A stretch of DNA of 64,000 nucleotides from Chitinophaga pinensis (GTDB taxonomy: Bacteria > Bacteroidota > Bacteroidia > Chitinophagales > CAIOSU01), in contig CAMDKI010000005.1 in the NCBI GenBank assembly GCA_945901065.1, positions 62,001 through 126,000 on the forward strand, given 5' to 3'. The notes under the pieces were generated by a model that saw only the letters and a program-made list of their open reading frames with translations, was not told the DNA's origin and made no database searches. This document shows, piece after piece, positions 17,466-25,918 of this stretch. The translations under genes and the position numbers were made by a program. Numbering within the stretch: position 1 is the stretch's first letter; the number at the start of each line of letters is the position of its first letter.

Positions 17466-17543
17466 TCGAACCCCAAACCTTCTCATCCGTAGTGAGATGC
17501 TCCCCGCCTGCCGGCGTGCAGGTATCCAATTGAGCTACAAATG
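17466..17543 (-). pseudogene. truncated tRNA-Arg copy with a 20-base palindromic insert
   Basis: Reads as the intact tRNA-Arg from the 5' acceptor strand to ggttcgaa in the T-loop, then departs into unrelated sequence, so the 3' acceptor strand is missing. Within the D-arm, 20 extra bases (cctgcacgccggcaggcggg) separate ggata from gagc and can form a small GC-rich hairpin. It cannot give a functional tRNA. Confidence 0.8.
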
Positions 17544-17588
17544 CTTTTTCCTAATCGCTTAGGGAATGCAAATATCGGAAACTTTCAT

Positions 17589-18575
17589 TTATTTATTGTC
17601 ATTTCCCGGAGATTTTTTTTGTCCGCCTCCCTCGCGGCCGAAACCTTCACGCATATTCGTGTCGGCCTCAATGTTTTTCATACGGTAATAATCCATTACC
17701 CCAAGGTTGCCAGAGCGGAACGCTTCGGCTATTGCCTGAGGAATTTCAGCTTCTGCCAAAATTACTTTCGCACGGGCTTCTTGGGCTTTGGCTTTCATCT
17801 CTTGCTCTAAGGCTACGGCCATAGCCCTGCGCTCTTCGGCACGGGCTTGTGCAATATTTTTATCGGCTATAGCTTGGTCGGTTTGTAGCACTGCACCAAT
17901 GTTTTTGCCAATATCTACGTCGGCTATGTCAATAGACAGAATCTCGAATGCAGTACCGCTATCCAATCCTTTGGCCAATACGGCTTTCGAAATCAAATCG
18001 GGGTTTTCTAACACCGTTTTGTGCGATGCTGCCGAACCGATGGAAGATACTACACCTTCGCCAACACGGGCCAATACGGTTTCTTCACCGGCACCACCCA
18101 CCAATTGCTTGATGTTGGCACGAACCGTTACACGCGCTTTGGCAATCAATTGAATACCATCTTTTGCAACTGCAGTTACCGGAGGAGTATCAATAACCTT
18201 AGGGTTAACGCTCATTTGCACCGCTTGAAAAACATCGCGACCTGCCAAATCAATAGCAGTAGCAGCTTTAAAATCAAGTTCAATGTTTGCCTTTTGGGCA
18301 GAGATTAGTGCTTTTACCACGTTTACCACTTGACCGCCTGCTAGGTAGTGGGCTTCCAAATCATTGCGGGTAAGGGTTAAGCCTGCTTTGTGCGAGGTAA
18401 TCAACGCATTTACAATTACGGTTGGCGGTACCTTACGGATACGCATAAATACCAATTGTATAAGGCTAACATTTACTCCTGACAATAGGGCCGAAATCCA
18501 TAACGGAAATGGCACAAAGTATAAGAATACGATGAGGCCTACCAGCACGGCGACGACAATTACTATTAGTTCCAT
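17589..18575 (-). CDS. floA: flotillin-like protein FloA
   Basis: FloA is a membrane-associated SPFH-family scaffold that organises membrane microdomains. The 328-residue protein has a hydrophobic hairpin at the N-terminus ([19 protein letters not shown]), the SPFH core with [18 protein letters not shown] and [18 protein letters not shown], an Ala/Glu-rich coiled coil ([20 protein letters not shown]) and [18 protein letters not shown], all diagnostic for FloA. It follows the NfeD-like gene by one base, the usual pairing. Confidence 0.95.
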   Translation of the reverse strand: MELIVIVVAVLVGLIVFLYFVPFPLWISALLSGVNVSLIQLVFMRIRKVPPTVIVNALITSHKAGLTLTRNDLEAHYLAGGQVVNVVKALISAQKANIELDFKAATAIDLAGRDVFQAVQMSVNPKVIDTPPVTAVAKDGIQLIAKARVTVRANIKQLVGGAGEETVLARVGEGVVSSIGSAASHKTVLENPDLISKAVLAKGLDSGTAFEILSIDIADVDIGKNIGAVLQTDQAIADKNIAQARAEERRAMAVALEQEMKAKAQEARAKVILAEAEIPQAIAEAFRSGNLGVMDYYRMKNIEADTNMREGFGREGGGQKKSPGNDNK

Positions 18576-18576
18576 A

Positions 18577-19050
18577 TTACTTGGTTAGGGGTTTTACAAT
18601 TATTTTATTGCCACTTATTTTAATCACTTCAATACGGGTATCCACGTCAATCATTTCGCCTTGCGAGAAAACGGCAAACCGTTTACTGTTTATTAGGGCT
18701 TTTCCCTCGGGCCGCAAGCTACCCAAAGTTACACCTTCATCGCCAACATTTACCACTCCGGCTTCAAGTACGTTTACTTGGCCGTCTATTACGTCGTAAA
18801 GCGAGTATTTTGAACTTCGCAGTACTTTGTAGGCCCAATATAACAAAATTACGGTAGCTACCGAGGTGCCTGCAAGCGTATAATGCCCTATCAGGGGGTT
18901 GGTTTGAGTACTGTAGGCCAGTACTACGCCGGTACCCATAAGTATACCGCCCACGGCACCTACAACCGTGGTGCCAGGTATTACCAGTATCTCCAGCACT
19001 ACCAATAGTATGCCGAGCACAATAACTGCCAATACCAAATAAATGTCCAT
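18577..19050 (-). CDS. NfeD-like membrane protein
   Basis: A 157-residue protein with two to three membrane helices ([20 protein letters not shown], then [17 protein letters not shown] and [14 protein letters not shown]). A C-terminal OB-fold follows ([37 protein letters not shown]), the NfeD signature. NfeD proteins pair with flotillins and are thought to help membrane-domain assembly. This is the short form without the ClpP-like protease domain. It lies three bases after the lipoprotein gene and one base before floA. Confidence 0.92.
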   Translation of the reverse strand: MDIYLVLAVIVLGILLVVLEILVIPGTTVVGAVGGILMGTGVVLAYSTQTNPLIGHYTLAGTSVATVILLYWAYKVLRSSKYSLYDVIDGQVNVLEAGVVNVGDEGVTLGSLRPEGKALINSKRFAVFSQGEMIDVDTRIEVIKISGNKIIVKPLTK

Positions 19051-19053
19051 CGT

Positions 19054-19434
19054 TTATTCTTTAAGCCTTACCAATACCAATCTGGTTTCAATGTTGCCCG
19101 ATTTACCGTTCAACTCCAAGGTATCGCTGCCTTTATGGGTCATCAAGTAGCTTTGCGATTTACCATCTTTATAGTTAAAAAATAGTGTATCGCCTTGTAC
19201 GTTCCACTTTTCGGTATTAGATTGGTCGCCATACTTTACCGTAAATACATCGTTTTCTTGGAAATCGATAACCGGATTGCCCATAGTGGCAATATCAACC
19301 ACACTGCCTGCCATCGTCCATTCGTTATAGTTCCACTTACCTTTCAAATCGGTATTTACGGCTGTTTCGCAAGCCATAAACAATCCACATACAACTGTTG
19401 CCAATATTGTGGCCTTGGCACTTAAAATCTTCAT
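19054..19434 (-). CDS. lipocalin-like lipoprotein
   Basis: A 126-residue lipoprotein. The signal peptide ends in the lipobox GLFMAC (Cys22); the body begins LKGKWNYNEWTM and continues in short beta strands (FTVKYGDQSNTEKWNVQGD, TLELNGKSGNIETRLVLVRL). This is the pattern of the small lipocalin-like lipoproteins common in Bacteroidota. Function unknown. First gene of the operon with nfeD and floA, so it may share their envelope role. Confidence 0.72.
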   Translation of the reverse strand: MKILSAKATILATVVCGLFMACETAVNTDLKGKWNYNEWTMAGSVVDIATMGNPVIDFQENDVFTVKYGDQSNTEKWNVQGDTLFFNYKDGKSQSYLMTHKGSDTLELNGKSGNIETRLVLVRLKE

Positions 19435-19533
19435 CCTTTAAATCTTTATTTCATAAGTTTGAACTAAACTAGCTTAGTAAACTGAAAGCACCAAATATAG
19501 GCTAGTGATAATTTGCACATATTAAGCACACCC

Positions 19534-20004
19534 ATGAAGATAGAACTTTGGCTTAACGGAAAAACAGAGCCTTATGTAGCCGAAAGTTGCGAGCGGTTTT
19601 TTAAAAGGCTGAAGCATTACACTACATTTCAATTGGTTGAGATACCCGAACCCAAGCGGAAAGGCAACACTGACCCCAGAGTGTTGAAACAGCAAGAAGC
19701 CCAATTGTTGTTGCCCAAAATTGAGCTTGGCGATTATTTGGTTTTGTTGGACGAAAAAGGGAAAGAATATGCCAGCGAAGCCTTTGCTGGCCACCTAGAG
19801 AAATGGATGGGCAGCGGGCGCAAGCGTATTATTTTTATTGTTGGTGGGCCTTTTGGTTTTGATGATACCGTATATGCGCGTGCCGATGAAACATTATCTT
19901 TGAGCAAAATGACCTTTTCGCACCAAGTTATACGGGTAATATTTCTGGAGCAGTTGTATCGGGCATTTACCATTATCAACAACGAACCGTACCACCATGC
20001 TTAG
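19534..20004 (+). CDS. rlmH: 23S rRNA pseudouridine-1915 N3-methyltransferase
   Basis: RlmH is a SPOUT methyltransferase that uses S-adenosylmethionine to methylate pseudouridine 1915 in helix 69 of 23S rRNA. From the ATG at 19534 the protein has 156 residues, the family length; the frame upstream begins with a TTG at 19513 and is not needed. Motifs are LLDEKGKEYASEAFA, the SAM-binding knot IIFIVGGPFGFDD and LSLSKMTFSHQVIRVIFLEQ, ending in [12 protein letters not shown]. It overlaps the rhomboid gene by eight bases. Confidence 0.95.
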   Translation: MKIELWLNGKTEPYVAESCERFFKRLKHYTTFQLVEIPEPKRKGNTDPRVLKQQEAQLLLPKIELGDYLVLLDEKGKEYASEAFAGHLEKWMGSGRKRIIFIVGGPFGFDDTVYARADETLSLSKMTFSHQVIRVIFLEQLYRAFTIINNEPYHHA

Positions 20005-20641
20005 TTTGCAATATCCGTATATAACGTATGCAATAATGGGGCTTACCATATTGCTATCGTACCAAGCAAATACCGATGCATCCTTTAAACAGAAAATGAT
20101 TTTTTACCCATACGCCATTAAACGCCGGGGCGAGTATTATCGTTTTCTTACCGGTGGTTTAATACATGCCGATTGGCTGCACCTTGGCATGAACATGTAT
20201 GTGCTGTTTATGTTTGGCCAATTGGCTGAGTTTTATTTTATGGCCCAGTTTGGTGCGTTGGGTTGGTTTTTATACCCAGCCATGTACTTTCTGGCCATCC
20301 CTATTGCCGAAACCTATTCGTATGTAAAGCATCACGATAACGCCTATTATATGAGTCTTGGTGCCAGTGGTGCGGTATCGGCGGTGGTGTTTGCCAGTAT
20401 ATTGTTCAATCCTTTAGCCGAAATGGGCATTATTCTTGTCCCGTTTTTCATTCCTGGTTTTATAATGGGTACACTATACTTAATATACTCCAACGTAATG
20501 GCTCAGCGCGCCAACGACAACATTGGCCACAATGCCCACTTTTATGGGGCTATTTTCGGGCTGCTGTTTCCGGCCATGTTTAAGCCCCAATTGTTCATTC
20601 ACTTTCTCGATCTAATAAAACAATGGCTATCAAACCTTTAA
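19997..20641 (+). CDS. rhomboid family intramembrane serine protease
   Basis: A 214-residue six-helix membrane protease that cuts transmembrane segments. [18 protein letters not shown] is the conserved second helix with its His and Asn. The catalytic Ser is in [13 protein letters not shown], and the catalytic His is in [16 protein letters not shown]. Its natural substrate cannot be predicted. It overlaps rlmH at the start and the threonine aldolase gene by 19 bases at the end, so the three genes form a tight operon. Confidence 0.92.
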   Translation: MLSLQYPYITYAIMGLTILLSYQANTDASFKQKMIFYPYAIKRRGEYYRFLTGGLIHADWLHLGMNMYVLFMFGQLAEFYFMAQFGALGWFLYPAMYFLAIPIAETYSYVKHHDNAYYMSLGASGAVSAVVFASILFNPLAEMGIILVPFFIPGFIMGTLYLIYSNVMAQRANDNIGHNAHFYGAIFGLLFPAMFKPQLFIHFLDLIKQWLSNL

Positions 20642-21654
20642 TTGACCTCCGCAGCGATACCGTAACCAAACCAACCGAGGGCATGCGCCGCGCTATGCAC
20701 AATGCCCCACTTGGCGATGATGTGTTTGGCGAAGACCCAACCGTAAATGCCTTAGAGCAGCGCTTGGCCAACATGTTTGGCTTTGAGGCAGGTTTGTTTT
20801 GCCCCAGTGGTACCATGACCAATCAAATTGGTATTAAGGCCCATACCCAACCGCTACAAGAAATTATCTGCCACCGAGAGAGCCATATATACTGTTACGA
20901 AGGTGGAGGCATGGCTTTCAATTCCCAGCTATCCACCCGTTTGCTTACGGGCAATAGGGGTCTGATTACGGCGCAGCAGGTATTGGATAACATTAACGAG
21001 GAGAACGTGCACAAGCCCATAACCAGCATAGTGGCGCAAGAAAATACCAGCAACCGTGAAGGTGGTGCGGTGCATAAGGTAGGCGAATACCAAAAAGTGT
21101 ACGAGGTGTGCCAGCAGCATGGCTTAAAGCATCATTTAGATGGAGCACGACTTTTTAACGCACTAGCAGTAACTGGGGACACACCAGCAAGTTATGGCAA
21201 GGCGTTTGATTCTATATCCATTTGCCTCTCTAAAGGTTTGGGGGCACCAGTAGGCTCGGTATTGGTGGGAAATGCTGATTTTATAAAGCTATCAAGGCGT
21301 ATACGCAAAGTGTTTGGTGGCGGCATGAGGCAAGCTGGCGTAATAGCCGCAGCGGGATTGTATGCCCTCGATAACCATGTTGAACGGATAGCAGACGACC
21401 ACCGTCGTGCCAAACAGCTAGAGGAAACCCTAAAATCGTTGAGCTACATTGCAGAGGTTTTTCCGGTGGATAGCAACTTGGTGATATTTAGGCTTGCCGA
21501 ACATGTTTTGGCGGATAGTTTCATAGCAAAGCTAAAAGGAGAGGGCATTTTGGCCATTAACATGGGCCCTCAGTTGGTGCGCTTTGTAACCCATTTGGAT
21601 GTAGATGATGCCGCTATTGATTCGGTTTGTGCTACCCTAAAAACGCTTGCGTAG
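20623..21654 (+). CDS. ltaE: low-specificity L-threonine aldolase
   Basis: A PLP-dependent fold-type I enzyme that splits threonine and allo-threonine to glycine and acetaldehyde. The 343 residues start [19 protein letters not shown], the family signature. They continue with [15 protein letters not shown], the substrate-site segment [26 protein letters not shown], and the PLP lysine in [16 protein letters not shown]. The length is normal. The start lies inside the 3' end of the rhomboid gene. Confidence 0.93.
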   Translation: MAIKPLIDLRSDTVTKPTEGMRRAMHNAPLGDDVFGEDPTVNALEQRLANMFGFEAGLFCPSGTMTNQIGIKAHTQPLQEIICHRESHIYCYEGGGMAFNSQLSTRLLTGNRGLITAQQVLDNINEENVHKPITSIVAQENTSNREGGAVHKVGEYQKVYEVCQQHGLKHHLDGARLFNALAVTGDTPASYGKAFDSISICLSKGLGAPVGSVLVGNADFIKLSRRIRKVFGGGMRQAGVIAAAGLYALDNHVERIADDHRRAKQLEETLKSLSYIAEVFPVDSNLVIFRLAEHVLADSFIAKLKGEGILAINMGPQLVRFVTHLDVDDAAIDSVCATLKTLA

Positions 21655-21725
21655 TTTTTGCGTGTGACTAACTTTATACGTTTCGCAATATTATTTATCT
21701 ATATTTGGCTGTAACGTACCCCTAA

Positions 21726-22220
21726 ATGCAGCATAAAGTTTACTTGTTTTTGCTATCCGTGTGCATGACCCTATCGTGTGTTGAAAACGAACACGGCAGC
21801 GATTTGGATGACTGCCATGGAGTGCTAGTAAACGATGGTGCTGCTGCTCCTGCAAAAACAAACAGAACCACCCTTATAGCTATTGAAGATGTGGAAGTAT
21901 TGAGCGCGCGAAAGGTTAAGGACACTTACTCAAACTACTTTAAGCAGTACAGGGTATTGTGCAAAGATTGGAAACTGAACAAAGCCACAGTTGCCAACAT
22001 ACTTGAAAATAGTAAAATAATTGATGGGCACGAGTACCACAACCGGTATAAAAGGATGCCTTGCTACATTATTGGCGAAGCTATCATTAACTGCAACATC
22101 AAAGCAAAGTATGAGTTAAATGCGGGCGCCTCGGCAGTGTTGTTTCTGCCGGATACAGCTTACCACTTGGGCTACATTGGCAATAAGCATTTTTTGATCT
22201 ACCGAGCCGAGAATGATTAG
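21726..22220 (+). CDS. hypothetical lipoprotein
   Basis: A 164-residue protein with a signal peptide ending in the lipobox CMTLSC (Cys18) and acidic residues after it (ENEHGSDLDD). The mature part has DVEVLSARKVKDTYSNYFKQY and short strands such as AKYELNAGASAVLFLPD and YHLGYIGNKHFLIYRAE. I recognise no family. It is separated by 71 bases from the aldolase gene and ends at a bidirectional terminator. Confidence 0.6.
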   Translation: MQHKVYLFLLSVCMTLSCVENEHGSDLDDCHGVLVNDGAAAPAKTNRTTLIAIEDVEVLSARKVKDTYSNYFKQYRVLCKDWKLNKATVANILENSKIIDGHEYHNRYKRMPCYIIGEAIINCNIKAKYELNAGASAVLFLPDTAYHLGYIGNKHFLIYRAEND

Positions 22221-22243
22221 TAAACCCAGTCAGTATAAATAAA

Positions 22244-22273
22244 AAGGAAGCGCCACTCCCATAACGCTTCCTT
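22244..22273. terminator. bidirectional terminator between convergent genes
   Basis: A nine-base perfect stem (aaggaagcg/cgcttcctt) with a 12-base loop. Runs of A on the left and a T-rich run on the right let it serve both the lipoprotein gene ending at 22220 (+) and the DUF1573 gene ending at 22299 (-). Confidence 0.8.
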
Positions 22274-22298
22274 CTTACCCACTTGCGCAGGAAAACTA

Positions 22299-22712
22299 CT
22301 ACTCTGGTTCGGGCAATACATTGCCCTTTATAGTTAGCGTAACCGTGCCATTGCTGGCATTAGAGTTAACGGTTACGGTTTTGCTAAACTGACCAACCCG
22401 GTTGGTGGCATATTTTACTTTTATCACTCCCGTTTTACCTGGAGCTATTACCTCCTTTGGGCACTCGGGTACAGTGCAGCCACAAGAGCCGGCACAAGTG
22501 CTTATCAATAAATCCTGCTTGCCGGTGTTCTTGAATTTAAACTCCCGGTACCCATCGGCGTTGTGCGCTATGGTACCGTAATCTATCACCAAGCTTTCGA
22601 AGGTGATGACGGGGGCCTTGGCCGGTGCGGGGCCAGCCATCGGTTTTACCTGTGCCAACAACATGCCTGCGGTAAAAGTCATTAGTAACAATATGGAGTT
22701 TATTTTCTTCAT
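22299..22712 (-). CDS. DUF1573 exported protein (copy 2)
   Basis: About 137 residues from the ATG at 22712; the longer frame to 22784 adds an unlikely extension. It has a Sec signal peptide (ending MLLAQVKP) without a lipobox, then one DUF1573 domain with REFKFKNTGKQDLLI, CAGSCGCTVPECPKE, APGKTGVIKVKYATN and QFSKTVTVNSNASNGTVTL. It is about 70-75% identical by eye to the next upstream gene, a clear tandem duplication. The function of the family is unknown. It is probably periplasmic or outer-membrane associated. Confidence 0.85.
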   Translation of the reverse strand: MKKINSILLLMTFTAGMLLAQVKPMAGPAPAKAPVITFESLVIDYGTIAHNADGYREFKFKNTGKQDLLISTCAGSCGCTVPECPKEVIAPGKTGVIKVKYATNRVGQFSKTVTVNSNASNGTVTLTIKGNVLPEPE

Positions 22713-22840
22713 GCTATTTAACCGTTCTTGGCTATTGTATTTAAAGTTACAACCCCAATTGCTAACCTGTATGCCCATTAACATGTCTTAGCATTATTTA
22801 ACGGTTGCTCATTTATTTTAACACTTGACTAAAAAGAAAA

Positions 22841-22869
22841 AGGGAATGTCCTCTCCCAGAACATTCCCT
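22841..22869 (-). terminator. terminator after the upstream DUF1573 gene
   Basis: On the minus strand agggaatgt/acattccct form a nine-base stem with an 11-base loop, followed by ttttcttttt, 37 bases after the stop at 22906. Each of the two DUF1573 copies therefore ends in its own terminator and they are probably separate transcripts. Confidence 0.8.
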
Positions 22870-22905
22870 CCGTCGTTTTCCCGTCAGGCAAATAGACTTT
22901 AAATC

Positions 22906-23313
22906 CTAGTCTGGCAATACGTTACCTTTAATGGTAAGCGTGATGGTGCCATTGGTAGCATTTGTATTTACAGTTACGTTTTTAGTGAACTGGCCAACAC
23001 GGTCGGTGGCATATTTTACTTTTACTACACCGCTTTCACCTGGGCCATAAACTTCTTTAGGGCATTCAGGCACTGTGCATCCGCAAGAGCCAGCGCAACT
23101 AGCGATAATCAAATCTTCGCTACCTGTGTTGGTAAATTTAAATTCGCGGTTGCCATCAGCATTGTGTGCAATAGTACCGTAGTCAAGCACTAGGCTTTGG
23201 AAAGTGATAACCGGTCCTTTGGCCAATACAGGGCTTGTGGAGGTTTTAACTTGGGCCGACATGATGCCAGCGGTAAAAATCATTAATACCAGTAGGCTGT
23301 AGATTTTTTTCAT
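22906..23313 (-). CDS. DUF1573 exported protein (copy 1)
   Basis: A 135-residue protein with a Sec signal peptide (LVLMIFTAGIMSAQV) and one DUF1573 domain: VLDYGTIAHNADGNREF, FTNTGSEDLIIASCAGS, CGCTVPECPKE, GVVKVKYATDRVGQFTKNV. It is a tandem paralogue of the gene at 22299, with the same CGCTVP motif as the lipoprotein at 1592. It has its own promoter and terminator. Function unknown. Confidence 0.85.
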   Translation of the reverse strand: MKKIYSLLVLMIFTAGIMSAQVKTSTSPVLAKGPVITFQSLVLDYGTIAHNADGNREFKFTNTGSEDLIIASCAGSCGCTVPECPKEVYGPGESGVVKVKYATDRVGQFTKNVTVNTNATNGTITLTIKGNVLPD

Positions 23314-23344
23314 AGCTGTAATTAACTTTTTACAATTAGGTAAA

Positions 23345-23372
23345 CAAAAATAATGAATTTTAATTCAACAAA
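23345..23372 (-). promoter_or_regulatory. promoter of DUF1573 copy 1 (TTTG / TATTTTTG)
   Basis: On the minus strand TTTG, a 16-base spacer and TATTTTTG match the Bacteroidota -33/-7 elements. The spacer is slightly short. The -7 box lies about 30 bases before the ATG at 23313. Confidence 0.45.
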
Positions 23373-23480
23373 CAGCAATCGTTTTTTTAACAATTACTAT
23401 TTCTCAAATTACATGCCAGTTTGGTAGCACTTGCTAATTTAATAACGAACGCCATAACTTGTAGCAGTTTTGCCTGTCAT

Positions 23481-24782
23481 TTATGAATTATTAACGTTTA
23501 CTCTTCTTCTCATAAAGTATACCAGTGCACCCACGGTACCTATACAACCCAATATGGTAAGCGCATAATTGAATTGTATAAAAAAGCTAAGCCAGCTTAA
23601 GTCTTTGTTGCCCAGCTCTTTAAACAGCAATACGCTTACGCTACCCAAGTAGCCAAACGAATCGGCGAGGTAGATGAGGAAACCCGCAGTGCTGACGTAT
23701 TTATAGTGGGCTATCATGCGCTCAAAAAGCAAGCAATTGAACGGGATATAGGCCATATAAGTAGCAAACCCAGTTAACGATATCCAAACCAATGGGCTAA
23801 TGGCACCTGATTGGTAGGCAAATGTGCTAAGGCCTGCTAGTAAAAGACCAGAAAAAATAACCCAATGGTTTACCAAAAATGCGCGTTTGTTGTCTTTAAT
23901 GAACATAATAGTGCCCAAAAACAACAACACACCCAACGTAACTGGCAGCTCGGTTTTGGTAAAAATGTCAGGTTGGTCGGCATAGCCCAATGAATCTAAA
24001 ATATTGCTCATGAAATTGTCCCTAAAATCGCGGAAAGCGGTAAGGATGGTATAAGTAACAATAAGCAATACCAACCCAGGCGCAAAGGCTTTAAAAAACG
24101 CCCATCGCTGCTTGCCGTTCATAGGTTCGCGTTTGGTGCGCAATTTAACATCTTCGGCGCTCGGCTCAGGTACTTGGTTTAGCAACCAAACAAAGAGCAT
24201 AAGTGGCAGCAAATACACCAAGCCCGAAAAAAACGGCATCCAAGCAATAGAAATTTGTGCGGTTATCAGTTCCGTTTCAATCCATTTGCCTACGGTTTTG
24301 GCAAACCCTGAGGCGAAAATAAAGCTGGCACAAAGGCCTACGCCCATTATTTCGGTAAACTTGCGCCCCTCTAGGTAGCTAAACACCAGCCCCCATATCA
24401 TGCCTAGCGGTATACCATTGAGGAACATAAACAGCGGTTTCAGTTTCATAGGAGCGGCACCGAAGCCTAACAGCGCTAATTCGGCCAACAGCACAATGCC
24501 CACTATGGCAATGGCTCTGCGATTTTTGCCCATTTCGCTTACCACCTTTATGCCTACAAATTTCGATAAGGTGTAGCCCAGCACTTGGCTTATAACAATG
24601 AACGATTTAAAGCTCAGCCCCAATATTTCTGGAAAATCTTTGTACCCAGCAGCGGTAAATGGCTTTCGGAAACCATACATAGCAGAGTAGGTACTAAAGG
24701 CAGCAAAAGTGGCTACCACCATGAGCAGCCAACCGTTTTGGCTCATGGCTCTTGTAAGAGCATTGGGTTGCTTAATGGTCAT
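23481..24782 (-). CDS. DUF5690-type MFS transporter
   Basis: A 433-residue protein with about twelve membrane helices and the organisation of the major facilitator superfamily, closest in flavour to the organophosphate:phosphate antiporters (TYSAMYGFRKPFTAAGY early, as in GlpT/UhpC-like proteins). It fits the Bacteroidota family DUF5690. The substrate is unknown; a phosphorylated or small polar compound is plausible. The start overlaps the stop of the PHP phosphatase gene by four bases, so the transporter and hydrolase are made together and may handle the same compound. Confidence 0.78.
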   Translation of the reverse strand: MTIKQPNALTRAMSQNGWLLMVVATFAAFSTYSAMYGFRKPFTAAGYKDFPEILGLSFKSFIVISQVLGYTLSKFVGIKVVSEMGKNRRAIAIVGIVLLAELALLGFGAAPMKLKPLFMFLNGIPLGMIWGLVFSYLEGRKFTEIMGVGLCASFIFASGFAKTVGKWIETELITAQISIAWMPFFSGLVYLLPLMLFVWLLNQVPEPSAEDVKLRTKREPMNGKQRWAFFKAFAPGLVLLIVTYTILTAFRDFRDNFMSNILDSLGYADQPDIFTKTELPVTLGVLLFLGTIMFIKDNKRAFLVNHWVIFSGLLLAGLSTFAYQSGAISPLVWISLTGFATYMAYIPFNCLLFERMIAHYKYVSTAGFLIYLADSFGYLGSVSVLLFKELGNKDLSWLSFFIQFNYALTILGCIGTVGALVYFMRRRVNVNNS

Positions 24783-25651
24783 AGTATAATTCCTTTGGTG
24801 GTCAATGGCTTGTCTTGCAAACTATGTTCTTTAAAAATTCGTACCTCCTTATAGCCAGCATTTAAAACAATTTGCGCTGCGGCCTCAAACTCGCCAGTTA
24901 TCTCCCTTGGGTGGTGGCTATCGCTGTTTATCATAACCGGTATTCCTAGGCGGTTGGCCTCTTTTAGTACCCAAGCGCTAGGGTAGGGCTCATCGCTTAG
25001 CTTTTTATACATGCCACGGGTGTTTACTTCCATTACCACCCCTGTTTTTGCTGCAAGTTCCAAGGTTTCTATTACGGCATCGCGATACCAGCCTTCTGTT
25101 TCTTGAAAGTGCAGCTTGGCCTTGTTGTGCATTTTTATCTTGTCCAAGTGGCCCAATATATCCGGTTTGGCCTCGGAAAGCATTTGGCGGGTTATTTCGT
25201 AGTACCGGGTCACGGCCTTTTGCACATCGCCTCTAAATATCTCTTCAATGCCTTTATCAAAATAGGAGTGTGTATAGTCAATCTCGAAATGGCTGCCATC
25301 GTCAAACTGCTCCACATAATGCACCGAGCCTATGGTGTAATCTAGGCCCAGGCCAACTATTATAGGGTCTTGCACGCTGGTTAGGCCTGGCACAAAATCC
25401 ACTTCCATGCTCAGGTACACTTCCAGTCTATCGGCATAAGCCTCTTTCACTGATTTTACGGCGTTTACGTAATCATTTACCGCTTCCTTTTTAATTGACC
25501 AAGCATTGACAAAAGGTAAAGGGCTGTGGGTGGAGAAACCGTAAATTGCCACATTTTGCTCTAGGGCCGCTTGGGCATACATCTCAGGCTCGTCGGTGCC
25601 ATCGCAAAAGCGGGTATGGCTGTGGTAGTTGGTCCAGACGGGTTTGCCCAT
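24779..25651 (-). CDS. PHP-domain phosphatase (histidinol-phosphatase-like)
   Basis: A 290-residue metal-dependent phosphoesterase of the PHP superfamily. The first metal motif is HSHTRFCDG (His10, His12), followed by YGFSTHSPLPF, the second-site EVDFVPG, SVHYVE, LGHLDKIK and the late NSDSHHPREI. It resembles HisK histidinol-phosphatase, but there are no other his genes nearby. It is coupled to a DUF5690 transporter, so the natural substrate may be a different phosphate ester. Start at ATG 25651. Confidence 0.8.
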   Translation of the reverse strand: MGKPVWTNYHSHTRFCDGTDEPEMYAQAALEQNVAIYGFSTHSPLPFVNAWSIKKEAVNDYVNAVKSVKEAYADRLEVYLSMEVDFVPGLTSVQDPIIVGLGLDYTIGSVHYVEQFDDGSHFEIDYTHSYFDKGIEEIFRGDVQKAVTRYYEITRQMLSEAKPDILGHLDKIKMHNKAKLHFQETEGWYRDAVIETLELAAKTGVVMEVNTRGMYKKLSDEPYPSAWVLKEANRLGIPVMINSDSHHPREITGEFEAAAQIVLNAGYKEVRIFKEHSLQDKPLTTKGIIL

Positions 25652-25918
25652 GGTTTCGGTTATCGATTAAAGTTAAGTGTAAATTGGCAGTTGCCCTCAA
25701 ACCTAATGTTAGCACAAGGTTAAATCAATTGCGCCTGCAAATTCTATTTTTTTATTCACTTAATTGCCCAATAGGTCAATTTTCTTGCAGTAACCTTTTT
25801 GCGAGATGATTGGGGACCAAAAAATAATTGCTTGATTTAAAAGTATTCGTATTTTTATTGAAATGCCGTTTTAGTATTTTAAATAAGTATTGTATGTTTA
25901 GGATTAAACTGTAACATC

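Noticed and set aside
17466..17543. Second functional tRNA-Arg
   Set aside because: The copy lacks the 3' acceptor strand and has a 20-base insert in the D-arm, so it cannot fold as a tRNA.
24779..25651. Histidine biosynthesis locus
   Set aside because: The PHP enzyme resembles HisK but no other his gene is adjacent, so pathway assignment is not supported.
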